Shown piece by piece: positions 51,977 through 63,654 of a DNA stretch of 64,000 nucleotides (positions are counted from its first letter, which is position 1; every line of letters starts with the position of its first letter). Source of the DNA: Bryoerythrophyllum caledonicum (taxonomy: Eukaryota > Streptophyta > Bryopsida > Pottiales > Pottiaceae). Both the position numbers and the translations under genes were made by a program. The stretch covers positions 31,282,734 to 31,346,733 of the forward strand of contig OZ020517.1 in assembly GCA_963971425.1 (NCBI GenBank), in the 5' to 3' direction. The notes beneath the pieces were generated by a model that ran no database searches, was not told where the DNA came from, and was given only the letters and a program-made list of their open reading frames with translations.

Positions 51977-53000
51977 ATGCCAAGGTCTAACCGGCCCGTT
52001 GCTCCAAAGGGGAAAGCCCCCAAGATGGATTGGGACGCAACGGACGACCCCGATGTTGTTGCGGAGTACAGATGGCAGGATGAGGAAGAGAGGTTGTGGA
52101 CTTGCACCATGTGCAAGAGGTACGTGAAGATGAAGCACCTCATGAAGTTGTGGCCCAGGGCACAAGCGAGGATATCAGGGCAGCGGCGCGAAGGTCTAGC
52201 GAGCAGTTGTTAGAGCGACCATTTCCGCCATCGATATCATGAGGTCACTACTGCGGTGGATGTGCACAACTCAAGGCCGGGGATCATGTTGTACTCGAAC
52301 ATGGCGATGGTTTGGGCGGAAATTGTCCTACACAAGGATGTGGACTGGCGCACCGTGGCGGATCGTAATATCAGCCTGATGGATCGAACCGCCCATTTTA
52401 TACCAACCACCTGGAATCAACCGAGTGGTTGTTGGCCACGTTGGTCAAACCAAAGATCCGGGGACGATTCCGATGCCCCCCAACAACAACGGACTCCTCT
52501 ACAAGAGTACGTGGGCTATAACTACAACTATGGCAATGATATGGGTTTTGCGCCTGTATCATTTGGTGGGGGGAGTAGCGGCCATTATTACAAAGGCGGC
52601 CAATGTGGTACATGGACCAACACCCCTCAAAGCTATACGCCAACGCATCCAAGGGATACGTACGAGTCTGGTCGTAATTCCCCTGAAAGAGAGGAAGAAC
52701 ACAACACCCCAAACTCTACACCCGTCTAATACGACGGATATGGTGTTCTTACAATGGATATGGCCGTTCTTTGGATGGCGGCCAATGTGGTACAAGGACC
52801 AACACCCCTCGGAGCTATACGCCAACGCATCCAAGGGATACGTACAAGTCTGGTCGGAATTCCCCCGGAAAAGAGGAAGAACACGACACCCCAAACTCTG
52901 CACACGTCTATTACGACGGATATAGCCATGCTTACGATGGATATGGCCGGAGCTTAGATGGGAGAGACAACACACCTCCATCAACGTTTCTACCTCGTTA
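51977..53000 (+). pseudogene. Relic related to the N-terminus of the RING-protein family
   Basis: Two open segments in one frame (51977-52213 and 52256-52729) are separated by a TAG at 52211-52213. The first starts MPRSNRPVAPKGK and contains CTMCKRYVKMKHLMKLWP, matching the N-terminal motif of the gene at 44751-46973. The second contains VLHKDVDWRTV, matching MLKRKVDWSTF of that gene. The rest is Gln/Asn/Pro/Tyr-rich and includes a 182-bp tandem duplication that shifts frame. No RING is seen before 54248. It is probably a decayed member of the same family. Confidence 0.55.
52595..52958. repeat. Tandem duplication, period 182 bp
   Basis: GGCGGCCAATGTGGTACA starts at 52595 and recurs at 52777; the copies are roughly 90% identical by eye. 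The period is not a multiple of three, so the second copy reads in another frame. Confidence 0.85.
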
Positions 53001-53553
53001 GAACAAAGATGCCGAGTTTGAAAGACAAATGCATGAAGCCACAATACAGAGCCAGAACGAGTACATCCACAGGCTCGAAGATGAATCTCGTTACCTGAAC
53101 AGACAGTACAATAACTTGTATGATGTTTATTTAAGCGGGCCGTACTCAAGTGGCGCTAGGCCAAGTCAAAGACGTGATACTGACTCAGATTCCGATTAAT
53201 CATACATGGGCACGTTGTAATGTAATCCATGTGAATAATGTCTTTCTGCGAGAATAATGTTGACTATTTTATAAATTTAGATCTTCAAATTGATGTTTAC
53301 TAAATATTTCTACGTTGCGGGCATGTCAATGTGGATGATGAATGTACAATGCATGTTACGGGTTTCCAAATGAATTTTATTGATAATTTTTTGGTATAAG
53401 TGGATGTGTGGAATGAGGAATTTTTATACATTTCAACTTTTCATTCACCTCATATAAGTTCAAGAGTATTTCATATCATTACATGTTCAACAAATTTCTT
53501 TTTACAACTTGTGCCCCTAAAGTTCCTTGAGTATTTCTCACCCAAAAGTTAAA

Positions 53554-53597
53554 GCAAGAAGAAGAACGCCGGTTCGCGAAGGGGCCGGCGTGAATAA
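53554..53597 (+). repeat. Dispersed GC-rich stem-loop, copy 2
   Basis: AAGAAGAAGAACGCCGGTTC with GCGAAGGGGCCGGCGTGAAT resembles 16152-16196. ACGCCGG and CCGGCGT can pair around a TTCGCGAA palindrome. Confidence 0.6.
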
Positions 53598-54247
53598 AGG
53601 GTATGTTTGTTCCATCACTAAGACCATGCCCACGAGACACCGTGTCGGGGAGGGCTTGGTTTGTTTTCAATTTTACGTTGGTGTAGTAGAATGGACATGG
53701 CATGTTGAATGGCAACGGTGTTAATAATATTGAAAGTGTGTGAAATTGTTTCGATGGAGATTTTAAAGGTAACTCAAAGGATATTTATAGATGGGATAAA
53801 GGTGGTGGCACGAGCACCGGCTGTGATTACAATAAGCGGGTCCATTTTCCATCCCAGGGCAACGATGTCATTAATAAGGGGTTGCCGGGTTGGTATTCAT
53901 TATTTTGTTTTCAATTGTTTCCAGGGAGAATCTATCATTACAACATAAGAATTCGATGAATTGAATGGTATAGTCTTGGTTAATGTGATCGGGTGCGGGG
54001 TCATTGTATGGTAGGCCTCGAATGCAAAGTATGTATGCTTTGAGTCTAGCGTTACAGTGACAACGCTAAGTTGCGCATGTTCATGGGACTCGGGAGTAGC
54101 CAAGGGGGGACCGTATTTCCTTCTGGGTTGTTATTAAAGGTGTCGGCATTCATGAGGATAAATCATCGTGATTTGTTATGGGAGGTAAATAGTTTTAGAA
54201 TTTCCCATACCGCTTTGTTATGTCTTTTGACAATTAAGGAGTGTATG

Positions 54248-55344
54248 TGTGAAGCATAAAACCGAGATAGTTAAAATAACTATCACTCAGCGAGTTCGTC
54301 CCTAGGGAATTGAAAGTTATGTTCTGCCGTAATATTAGTGTCACAATTATATGTAAATGTGGTCCGTAGTCCTTACAAAGCCTTAATTTAACACCATAAT
54401 CCGTTAATAATCCTCCAAGTCAAGTGCCACTAAATCTTCCATATCATTCTCTACATCCAAGTGCAAGTATTCTGCTCTTCCTATAGCCTCCGTTGTCTCG
54501 TACTCACCTATGTGCCATTCCATTGCTTCTTCTATTGTTGTCGGTTCAGCGGGAAATCCGTTCTTCTCCTCTTCCGTTCCGTAGCTCATTAGCCAGGTGT
54601 AATCCTCTTCTCGTAATCTCGCTCCTATCTCCGTTCTTTGATTTGCTTTGATCCGTATGTAGATCTCGTGGTCAATTCTCTCCTTTTCCACTCGGTTTAC
54701 AATTGTCACTCTTTCCTTATCGCTGTTCAACCATCCATACTTCAAATTCAACCAACACCTGAATGCCTTGAATTTCTCCTCGTCCGTTAGTTCCAATCCT
54801 GGCATTACTTCATCTTCATAATCTGATTATTAATTATGTTCAATTCAAAACACACTTTTATTCTGACAATTATTTAATCTCTCAATTATCTATCTCCTAC
54901 ATTAACCCGCAATTGCGGTCCTCAAATTTATATTCATATCAGTTTCTACTGATTTCCTTTCTCTCGCCTCACTCAACTCTCCTTCTCGGTGTCATTTATT
55001 TGCTCTCAATTGACTTCATCCACAATGTAATCTTTCTCGATTCTTCAATGTGCACAACTTCAATTACATTAACTTCCGGGAACAATACATCAAAGAAAAC
55101 AAAGAGATAGCACAACGCTTATCTCGGCACTACAACTGATCAACACAATTGGGCCTCGAGCCAGTTCCAAAAATCCTACTTATGCACCCGCAACTCCCAA
55201 CGGTATACCCTTTCACAGCAACCGACACCCCTTCCGAGCTCAACTCCGTTGGAAGCCCGGTATTTACGCTCCTAAACCTCTAACTAACTTACTTTAACTA
55301 AAAAAAAGGTTAAGTCAAATATGAGGACTATTCTACGTTCTACA
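54248..55344 (-). repeat. 3' LTR of the minus-strand element
   Basis: On the minus strand it starts TGTAGAACGTAG (55344) and ends GCTTCACA (54248), following the tract AAAGAGTGGGGCTA. Length is 1097 bp. Confidence 0.9.
54404..54805 (-). CDS. ORF inside the LTR, unknown acidic protein
   Basis: A 133-codon frame (MPGLELTDEEKFKAFRCW...) lies entirely within the 3' LTR; its C-terminal part is repeated identically in the 5' LTR at 63811-63996. The product is acidic and helical with no domain I recognise. It is on the element's sense strand. In the 5' LTR it would be upstream of or within the transcript leader. Whether it is translated is unknown; it could be a chance frame. Confidence 0.35.
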   Translation of the reverse strand: MPGLELTDEEKFKAFRCWLNLKYGWLNSDKERVTIVNRVEKERIDHEIYIRIKANQRTEIGARLREEDYTWLMSYGTEEEKNGFPAEPTTIEEAMEWHIGEYETTEAIGRAEYLHLDVENDMEDLVALDLEDY

Positions 55345-55358
55345 TAGCCCCACTCTTT
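55345..55358 (-). promoter_or_regulatory. Polypurine tract of the minus-strand element
   Basis: Minus strand AAAGAGTGGGGCTA directly precedes the LTR start TGTAGAACG. It matches the position and ending (GGGGCTA) of the tract in the plus-strand element. Confidence 0.8.
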
Positions 55359-55369
55359 ATTGTGCAGCG

Positions 55370-56886
55370 TCCTCGCAAACATGGTGGATCTCTGCTCGGT
55401 TGTCCCCACGCGTGATTTCGATGACGACCTCTGGTGCGTTGATCAGGTCTGCCACGTTCGACTCCGACTCCAGAGGGGGTTCGTTTGCGCCCTTCTAGTC
55501 ACGGACATGTGGCTCCTCGTCCTCCGGCTCCGATTTTGAACCCCCTGCCTCCAGTTCCATGATTTTCTGGGACAACTCATCATTGAAGTTGCCCAGCTGA
55601 TGGACCTGTTCCTCCAGCTCCAGAATACGTCTGTCCCTCCTCTACGTTCCGTACGCCTCTGAGAACTCCGTCTGACTGGCAGCAGCTTCCACCTGGACAA
55701 CAATAGGGTTCCGTAACTGAGTTTCCAGCGACGTTACCTTGTCCGTTAGCGCCTGGTTCTCCACCCGTAAGCTATGCCTCAACTTCGCCTGCTCCCCCAG
55801 GATAGCCGCCTTATTCTTCCGTAACACGTTGGCCTCCGCCCGTTCCCTTTCCAGCGCATCACGCAAGGCCGTCTGCTCCGTATCACCGATGCTCTTGAGG
55901 CTCGATACGGTATTGATCTTCTCCTGCAGATCAACTATCTGCCTCCTTAGTACGTCGCACTACGCCTCCACCTACACTTTCTCCTAAATGGCTACATTGC
56001 GACTCCTTGTAGCAATGCTCGCCAGAGTACGGGCGTCGGCCAATGCCTTCTCCATGGCACCCACATCCGCCATACCCATCAGAGTCTCCTTGAACAGTTC
56101 GAGCTGCACCATCAGCTTCTGTTTCACGTCGTACTCCTCCTCCGTGCTCGTCTGCCCTGGCATACAAGGCTTCTCCTCCGGTATTGCGCTCGGTGTTGGC
56201 TGCTTCCCCTTGTCCATTTGCACGGGGGTCGGCGCGTTGTCTTCCTCCTCCGTCTCGTCTAGCGATATGACTTGTCGCGCCCTCGGTTCCGGAGCTCGCC
56301 CTGGAGTCGACATCCCCAGAGTGGGTCACTTCAGTTCGTTTAGCAACGACCTACGGATGATGTTGCTCACGTAGTTGGAGCACAGCAGCGCTCCCATCTT
56401 CCCCGATCGCCGCTTCATTCTGAGCTCATTATGTATGCGGTTGCTCACGTAAGCCGCCCAATTCATCTGCATTCCTCTGAGCGTCGCCACAACTGCGTAC
56501 AAAATCTTCTTTGGCACATACGTCGAGTGTTGAAGAATGGCCAGCCTCTTCGCCGCGAAGCGCATCCATTCCACCAGCTCCGGTGTCATCGTGTCGGCCG
56601 CTCTCCATCCTTGCTTGGGATCCATTGCGTCCTGGCCCGACTTAAATTGCTCTTCCGGGATGAAATCGTCCGACACCACCGTGTCGTTGTTCACCGCCAC
56701 CTCGCTGATCGGCAGGTAACAGTGCTCGTGCAATGTCGCCTGATCCACCACGATCTCCACCCCGTTCACTGTACTCGTCCCGTCCACTACGTCGTAATTC
56801 TGCACATACTCCTTCACCAGCGCCTCGTCAATGTCTGGTAAGGATTGTGAGAACTTCACAAACCCATACATGTCGGCCTGCTTCAA
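55370..56886 (-). pseudogene. Third ORF of the minus-strand element, coiled-coil protein, degraded
   Basis: Segments at 56326-56886, 55984-56313 and 55642-55866 share one frame with stops between them, and the frame continues past a TAG after 55642 to about 55370. The first part is globular (KQADMYGFVKFSQSLPDIDE, DTMTPELVEWMRFAAKRL) and resembles third-ORF proteins of plant Gypsy elements. The second is acidic and Pro-rich. The third is a heptad-rich coiled coil (ERERAEANVLRKNKAAILGE). The order globular then coiled coil matches the intact third ORF at 39481-42471, though sequence identity is low. Several stops make this copy non-functional. Confidence 0.6.
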
Positions 56887-57340
56887 TTCTCGCTAAACCT
56901 CTCCAGACCAGCAAGCCTCCAGCCAAATTGGCTCCATGTTTGTCACTACGACGAACGTCATGGGAGGAATCTCCTCCTTCCGCTTCACATTGCGGCTCTC
57001 ACTCACAGGTGTTCTCTTTTATTTTGCCATGACCTCTATTTGCTCACCGCTCTTTCACTCCTACACCCTTGCGCACACACTCTCTCGACACACGACACGC
57101 TCACGCAAACTCACAACAATGTCTAGACAGCCCTGCTCCTAAATGTTTGCCCGTGATCAACTTCAAAATGACGCCTCCTTCTCCCTCCTATAGCACTCAT
57201 TGTGTACCCGCTATGATATTCATGAGTTATGATGTCCACTCGCACTCTTTTATTGATGCTACACCGCCATTTACTTACTCGATTATCCTATGACCTGACT
57301 TCTTAAGTACTGTAGGCTACCTACATACCCTCCTCTCCAA

Positions 57341-59498
57341 TCAGCCAAGAACCCGTCTCGGGTTCGGTTGATAATATAATTTTAATCTATTTCCATTAAT
57401 ACGTGTCGCCAGTTGCTTGCCCTCGTAATCTTCTAACTGAACTGAGCCGTTCTGGAAAACTTCCGTGACTTTGTACGGTCCATGCCATCTTAATTGAAAT
57501 TTACCTAGAAAATCCAAATATCTACTATCATAAAGTAAGACATAATCATTTACAGAAAAGGTTTTCTGTTTCAACTTGCTATCGTAGTAACTTTTCCGTC
57601 GTTTTTGAATTGCTTCCATAATGAGAAACGCATGCGCTCGTGTTTCATCTAATTTTTCCAACTCCGTTAACCGCTGTTGAAGGGACTCCGTATCTCCCAG
57701 TCGATCCCGTATGGCTATCCGTAAGCTGGGTATTTCGAGGTCAATAGGTATAATAGCTTCTGTTCCATAGACCAGCTGAAATGGAGTTGATTGAGTAGTA
57801 ACTTTATATGCCGTTCTATAAGCCCATAATGCGGCAAATAATTTAATATTCCAATCCATACCGGTTCCCATAATAGTTTTTGTCAAGATTTTACACAAAA
57901 TTCCGTTTGTCTTTTCCGTTTGTCCATTAGCCCTTGGGTGATATGGTGTTGTTTTCCGGTGCTTAATATCGTATTTATCTGTTAATGCTTGAATAGTACT
58001 ATTAATAAAATGAGTTCCTCGATCACTTACCAATTCTTTACGGCATCCAAATCGGGTAATAATATTTTCATATAGAAACTTTGCAACGGTGCTAGCATTA
58101 TCGCTCCTTACTGCTGAGGCCTCTGCCCATTTTGTAACATACTCCGTCGCTACTAGTATATACCGTTTTTGTCCGTTACGGGAGGCAGGTGCTATTGGGC
58201 CAACAAAATCGATTCCCCATTTTTCAAATGGTGCTTGTGCTAAAATTGGAACTAAGGGCATAGCTGAGGAACTTGTAGGACGACCTACTCGTTGGCATGG
58301 ATCACAATGTCGTGTATACCGGTGAGCATCCTTAAATAGATTGGGCCACCAATATCCTGAAATCAAGGCTTTCCGTGTAGTAGAATCGCCGGCAAAGTGG
58401 CCACCACAACAGTCTTTATGGCATCCATCTAATAGCATCTGTACTTCACTTTGAAAAATACAACGCCTCAATACCCCATCCTTACCCTTTTTATATAACA
58501 CATCCTCAATCATAGTATATGGTATACTCTTTTCAATCAGGTTCTTCTTCATTTTCTCCATAAAAGTAATAGGAAACGTTTGTGTTGTCAAGTATTGAAT
58601 AAGAACTGCATAATCTGGTGAGACTACATCAACCGCAAATAGATGAGCATCTGGTAATGCACCTGGAATTGCTTCCGTACCCAGTTCTGTAGTTAGTCGC
58701 AATAAATGGTCGGCATTAGCATGTTTCTTACCCGCCCTAACCTCAATGGTAAAAGTGAATTCTTGCAATAGCAACACCCAACAGGCGATTCGTCCACTCA
58801 GTTGAGGTTTATTCACCATATACTTAAGCGCATCGTGATCAACATGAAAAACAAAAGCGTATCCCAATAAGTAGTGACGAAACTTCTGAATAGAATATAT
58901 CATTCCCAGTGCTTCCCGTTCCGTGACTGTATAATTCCGTTCCGCCAAATTCAATCGGCGACTACTATAGTAGATTGGGTGATCAAAACCTTTGTCATCC
59001 TTCTGGCTTAAAACGGATCCAATTGCCACGTCACAGGCATCGACATAAACATGAAACATCTTATTCCAATCAGGTGGGATCAGGATAGGCGATGTTAACA
59101 ATTTTTGTTTCAATGTTTCAAAAGCCACCGTACAGTCTCGTGTCCATACTGGTCCCGTATCCTCCGTCGGCTTCTTTAGTAAATTAGTTAAAGGTTGACA
59201 TATACGAGCGAAGAATTCAATATACCGTCTATAGTAACTGACATGTCCAACAAAACCTTTGACACCTGTGACTGTCACCGGTCTCGGTAGATCTGCAATT
59301 CGTCTTGCTTTATTGGGGTCCGTTGCAATGCCTTTTGCCGATACAATATGTCCTAATAACTTGCCTTATGGCCTGCCAAAAGTGCATTTTTCCGAATTTA
59401 AAGATATTCCAAACTCTGCACATTGGATTAAGCACTTATCCAATCAATCCAAATGATCGGCCTCACTGCTGAAAACGCAAAAATCATCCAAAAAATCT
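57341..59498 (-). pseudogene. RT C-terminus, RNase H and integrase of the minus-strand element
   Basis: The long open part (57341-59278) covers RNase H (YVDACDVAIG, HVDHDALKY) and integrase (CDPCQRVGR, IDFVGPI, VSDRGTHF, RANGQTEKTNG), ending LYDSRYLDFLGKFQLRWHGPYK. Above it the same frame extends through two more stops (near 59420 and 59376) up to the catalytic FLDDF region, where a base missing from a T-run shifts the frame. A purine tract GGAGAGGAGGG follows the stop on the minus strand. It is otherwise full length compared with the plus-strand element. Confidence 0.85.
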
Positions 59499-60220
59499 CC
59501 ATAGAGATACGTAGGTATTTTTGAAAAGCTTGAGTCATAATCCGTTGAAAGGTGGCTGGTGCATTACACAGCCCGAATGGCATCACTCTATATGCAAAAG
59601 TTCCCCAGTCTGTTGTAAATGTAGTTTTTAAATGATCCTCCTTAGCGATTTGCACTTGATTGTAACCTGAAAAGCCATCCAGGAAAGAATAACATTCATG
59701 CCCCGCCACCGCATCCAGTATACTATCCGTGAATGGTAATGGAAAGTAGTCCTTCAAGGTGACTGCGTTCAGTTGACGATAGTCTTGACAAATGCGCAAT
59801 TTTCCGTTTTTCTTAGGTACCATAACCATTGAGGAAATCCATTCACTATACGGTACTGGGTAGATAAAACCCACCCGTAACAGCTTATCCAATTCTTCTT
59901 TCACCATTAATGAATATTTTGGATTTAATCGATGTTGTCTTTGTCTTATCGATTTCGTGTTTTCCTTAAGATATATCCTATGTTCACCAAGCTCTGGCGG
60001 AACTCCCTTCAAGTCTTCATAAGTCCATGCAAAAGAGGATTTGTGTGCCCTAAAGAAGTCCGTATATTTTACCAACATTTGTCCGTTTATTCCTTCATAC
60101 AGCTTAATTGGCTGGTATTTTCCGTTACTTCCGATATCCACAGGCCGACACACCGGTTTCCCAGTATAATCTTCCTCTAGTGGTACATCCGCCCCCGCGT
60201 CCGTTATAAAATCTGATGGA
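59428..60220 (-). pseudogene. RT N-terminal part of the minus-strand element
   Basis: This frame carries WTYEDLKGVPPELGEHRI, PVPYSEWISSMVMVPKKNGK, LDGFSGYNQVQIA and MPFGLCNAPATFQRIM. It is entered by a frameshift near 60228 and left by another near 59498, just before the catalytic Asp pair. The Tyr in PVPYSEW is the residue replaced by TAA in the plus-strand element at 35103. Confidence 0.85.
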
Positions 60221-63200
60221 TTAGTGTTTAGGTTCCAAACTACTTACCATCGTGACTTCATAATTATTCATCCATTTCGCTATAGCATGATCTGAATTAT
60301 CGGTATCAAATTGATCTATAATATATTCTCCCGGTTGTCCACATTGATAAACCAAATTAAACCCTTGTTGTCTCCCACTACGTTCCACAAGTATTGGTTC
60401 AAGTTCCTCCATATCCTCAGATGAATAACCACTCATATCTACTTCAGAGGTGACCTCCGTCAGTGGCACTTGTGATTCCCCATGATACTTCACCGGGTAC
60501 ATTTGTAATACTATTTTCTCACTTCCTTTACCGAGGGTTAAGGTGCCCTTTCCCCAATCATTCTTAGTTTTCGCATCATATAACCAAGGACGACCTAATA
60601 GAATAGGATAAGATGATGCCGAACGGGGTAATTTAAATACCACGTAGTCTATATTAAACTCGTGTCCCGCAATAATAGTCAAAATATTTCGGACCACTCC
60701 TACGGGTTTTACTCTACTATGATCCGCCATCCTCAGTGTTAAGGCTGTAGGTGATATAGAGGTTAGGCCTAAAGTTTCCGCAGTTTCAGCCGTCGTCAGG
60801 TTCACGCTTGACCCGCCGTCCACTTGGACTCCCGATACCAATACTCCGTCAATGGAAACATCTATCATCGGGGCTCCTAGATCAGGATTTAAGGCAACTT
60901 CATGGATGTCCTTATTCCGTATTCGTCTTCGTATTAGAGATGCATTGAGTGCCGTTCTATAGTCCGGTGCTATTGCCAACAATTGCCTCATTGAGATACT
61001 TGGTCTAATTTCATCCAGATCCTTCATAATGTCATAATGTTGTAAATTTGCAGATATTCCCAGCGGTTTCTTTTTTCTCTTTACTTTATCCGTCCCTCTT
61101 TTTGGGATCCGTTCCTTTGGTAAGGGTAGTGATTCTGGTAATAAGGGGCTTCCATTCTGTACTTTCGTGTCCAGATAGAGGTCCGTAACCACTTGTGGAG
61201 GTTCTGTGAGTACTGGCACATCGGTGTTTATGGTCCTCGCATTCGACTTTGGTGAGCTTGCGCCGGGTATATCACCCAATAATATAGGCTCCGTTCCTGG
61301 AGGTAATACTCTTGGTAATATTTTCGTGACGCGTCTTTCCTTCTATATAGTTGACCCCTGTTCCGTTTCCTTATTTTTGTCCGTTTCGTCTGGAAATATT
61401 ATCTTCCCCTTGTTGCTTCTAGTCTGTACTGTTGCCACCAATTCCACTCTATTGACGGGTAATCCTTCAATTGGACCCTTCGATGCCTCTGAAGGATTCA
61501 TTGCTTGCATATGTTGGTCCTTATTGTTAAAGTTAAAGGGAGCATTACATTCCGCCGTGGTGTGTCCATTTTGTTTGCAGTTACTACATAACGGAACATA
61601 ATCATCGGTGGCTCTTTCATTAGTGCACTCGCTGGCATAATGTCCCATCTGTCAACATCGAAAACACCTAACTGGTCGTTTAATATTTCCTCCCGGTATA
61701 TCAGACATAGGTACAGGTATAAATCGGCTTGGTGCGTTCCATGTTGCCTTTGTGAAGGACCCCGGTTGTCTTGTATTTACTCTATTATCCATATTTTGAT
61801 TCTTAATCCAGTGTTGCGCATTGGCTTCATAACTATGTCCTTGATTATTTCTATATTGATTATTTTGTTGATTATGTTGCTTACTCCCAATATATCCATT
61901 CTGTGCTTGTACTTGATTCACGTCCCATGGTGTTACTGGTATCAATTGTTGACCTGTATACATATGCGATCTGGCCAAATGCCAACAACTTTCCGTAGGG
62001 TGGTTCTTTCCACATATTTGACATTGAACTTTCAGGTTCACTGGCGAAGGGCATTCCGTATTCATGTGGCCCTGGCCTTTACAGTTGGTGCACCACACAT
62101 TGGGTCTGAAATTCATTTGTTTTGGCCTCTTTTCTTTATCCTTAGCCATATTGACTGCCAAATCTTCCATTTTCTTTGTTAAATTCAACAACAACTGTTC
62201 ATTAGAACCATCTTGTCCTGTTAGCATACTGCCCCGCTTAGATCCTTCCAACCTTGGGGGTAGATCTTGATACGGTGGATATACTACGGATGGGGGTAAA
62301 CTTTGTATTGGTGCTGCATTTATTATCCCTGCTGGATATGCCCTTACCGTATTGGATACCGTCGTTGGTTTCGGATGATTTCCCAGTGCCTCCATCCAAC
62401 TTGGTCCCTTAACTCCGTCTGGGGGTATCATTGTCGATCCTATAGATAAAACGGGATTGAAATGACACTCTTCCCACAACTTTGCTCTTAGCAGCGAGGC
62501 TGCTACCGTAACAGGCCGTTCTTCCTTTACAAACATCCTTAGTTTAGGTGGGTACAATCCATTAACTAATATCGATAACACAAACGATTCCGGCAAGTCA
62601 TTATTTGGCCATCTGTGTATTATATCTGCCACTCTCCCATAATATGACTCCACGGCTTCGCCTGGGATCATTCGACTATTAATCAGTCTTTCTCTTAACC
62701 TATCTTCATAGCCCACTGGTCTAAAATGAGTCAGAAATGCGTCCCTCAACGTATTCCAGTTCGCAAAGTGACCCACCGCTTGTCGATTATACCAATCGAA
62801 TGCCACTTCCTTCAACGTGGCTGGAAACCATCTTAACCACACATCTTCCGTTCTTCCATTGTTCGCGACACACGCTGTTAGGAATTGAGATAGGTGCTGT
62901 TGTGGATCCGCTCCTGGCCTACCACTAAAAGTCAGTAACGGAGCTACATTCGTAGTGCGATCCGTTGCCGCTCCCATTTGTATTACAATTGGTATCGCCG
63001 GGATTCCGAGTTGTGGTGGATTTGGTTGTTCAGCCATATCTTCTTCTTCTTTTTCCTTTTCCTCTTCTTCAACCTCTATCTCTACTTCTCTTTCTTTCTC
63101 TAGTTCTTCCCTCTCTTCTCCCTCCTCAAACAATCGTCTTACTATTTGTTCCTCCTCTTGATCTTCGTGATTTTTAGCTCCTGATAGCGCTTGCAGTTTT

Positions 63201-63568
63201 GCTGCAACCGAGTCAAATAAAGTTCGTAATGCTCCAAACGTGCCTAAGGGGGTTCCCAAACCTTCCGAGCTTCCCTCTCCTCGCACTTGAGTTCGTGGGC
63301 CAACTTCTGGATAGCTCCGTCCGAATAAAGTTCTCGAGGCTACATGCAATCCCGTCCACAACTGAAATACAGATTCCCTTTCCTCTACTGGGCAAAATAA
63401 TGCTCGTCGAAAATCTCTTAGCCACGGTTTAACCCAACTCCTTCTTCGTTTGCTTTTCCGTACTCGCTCCTCCCGCTCTCTAATTAGATTTCTTGTTCGC
63501 CATCACCTTTCCCTTGTTGAAATCCAACGATCAACATTCCATTCGGCATCCACATCCTCGTTGTTCAT
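60221..63568 (-). pseudogene. Gag and protease of the minus-strand element
   Basis: One frame runs from ATG at 63566-63568 through stops at 63503 (TGA), 61652 (TGA) and 61343 (TAG) to 60221. Features: Glu-rich acidic region, gag core (FSGRPGADPQQHLSQFL, WNTLRDAFLTHFRP), zinc knuckles CTNCKGQGHMNTEC and CQICGKNHPTESC, and a third knuckle whose middle Trp codon is now TGA at 61652, so CFRC and the following GHYASEC are split. A fourth knuckle is CSNCKQNGHTTAEC. The protease motif is VDGGSS near 60815, differing from the DSGSS of the plus-strand element. Confidence 0.85.
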
Positions 63569-63633
63569 AATCTCCTCCAAACATTTCCAGCATATTACAC
63601 ATAATTCTTTTTAATATTTACAATTTTATCACA

Positions 63634-63651
63634 TCCCCGGCAGCGGCGCCA
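63634..63651 (-). promoter_or_regulatory. Primer-binding site, tRNA-Asp type
   Basis: Minus strand TGGCGCCGCTGCCGGGGA lies three bases from the LTR end and is identical to that of the plus-strand element. Confidence 0.9.
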
Positions 63652-63654
63652 AAA

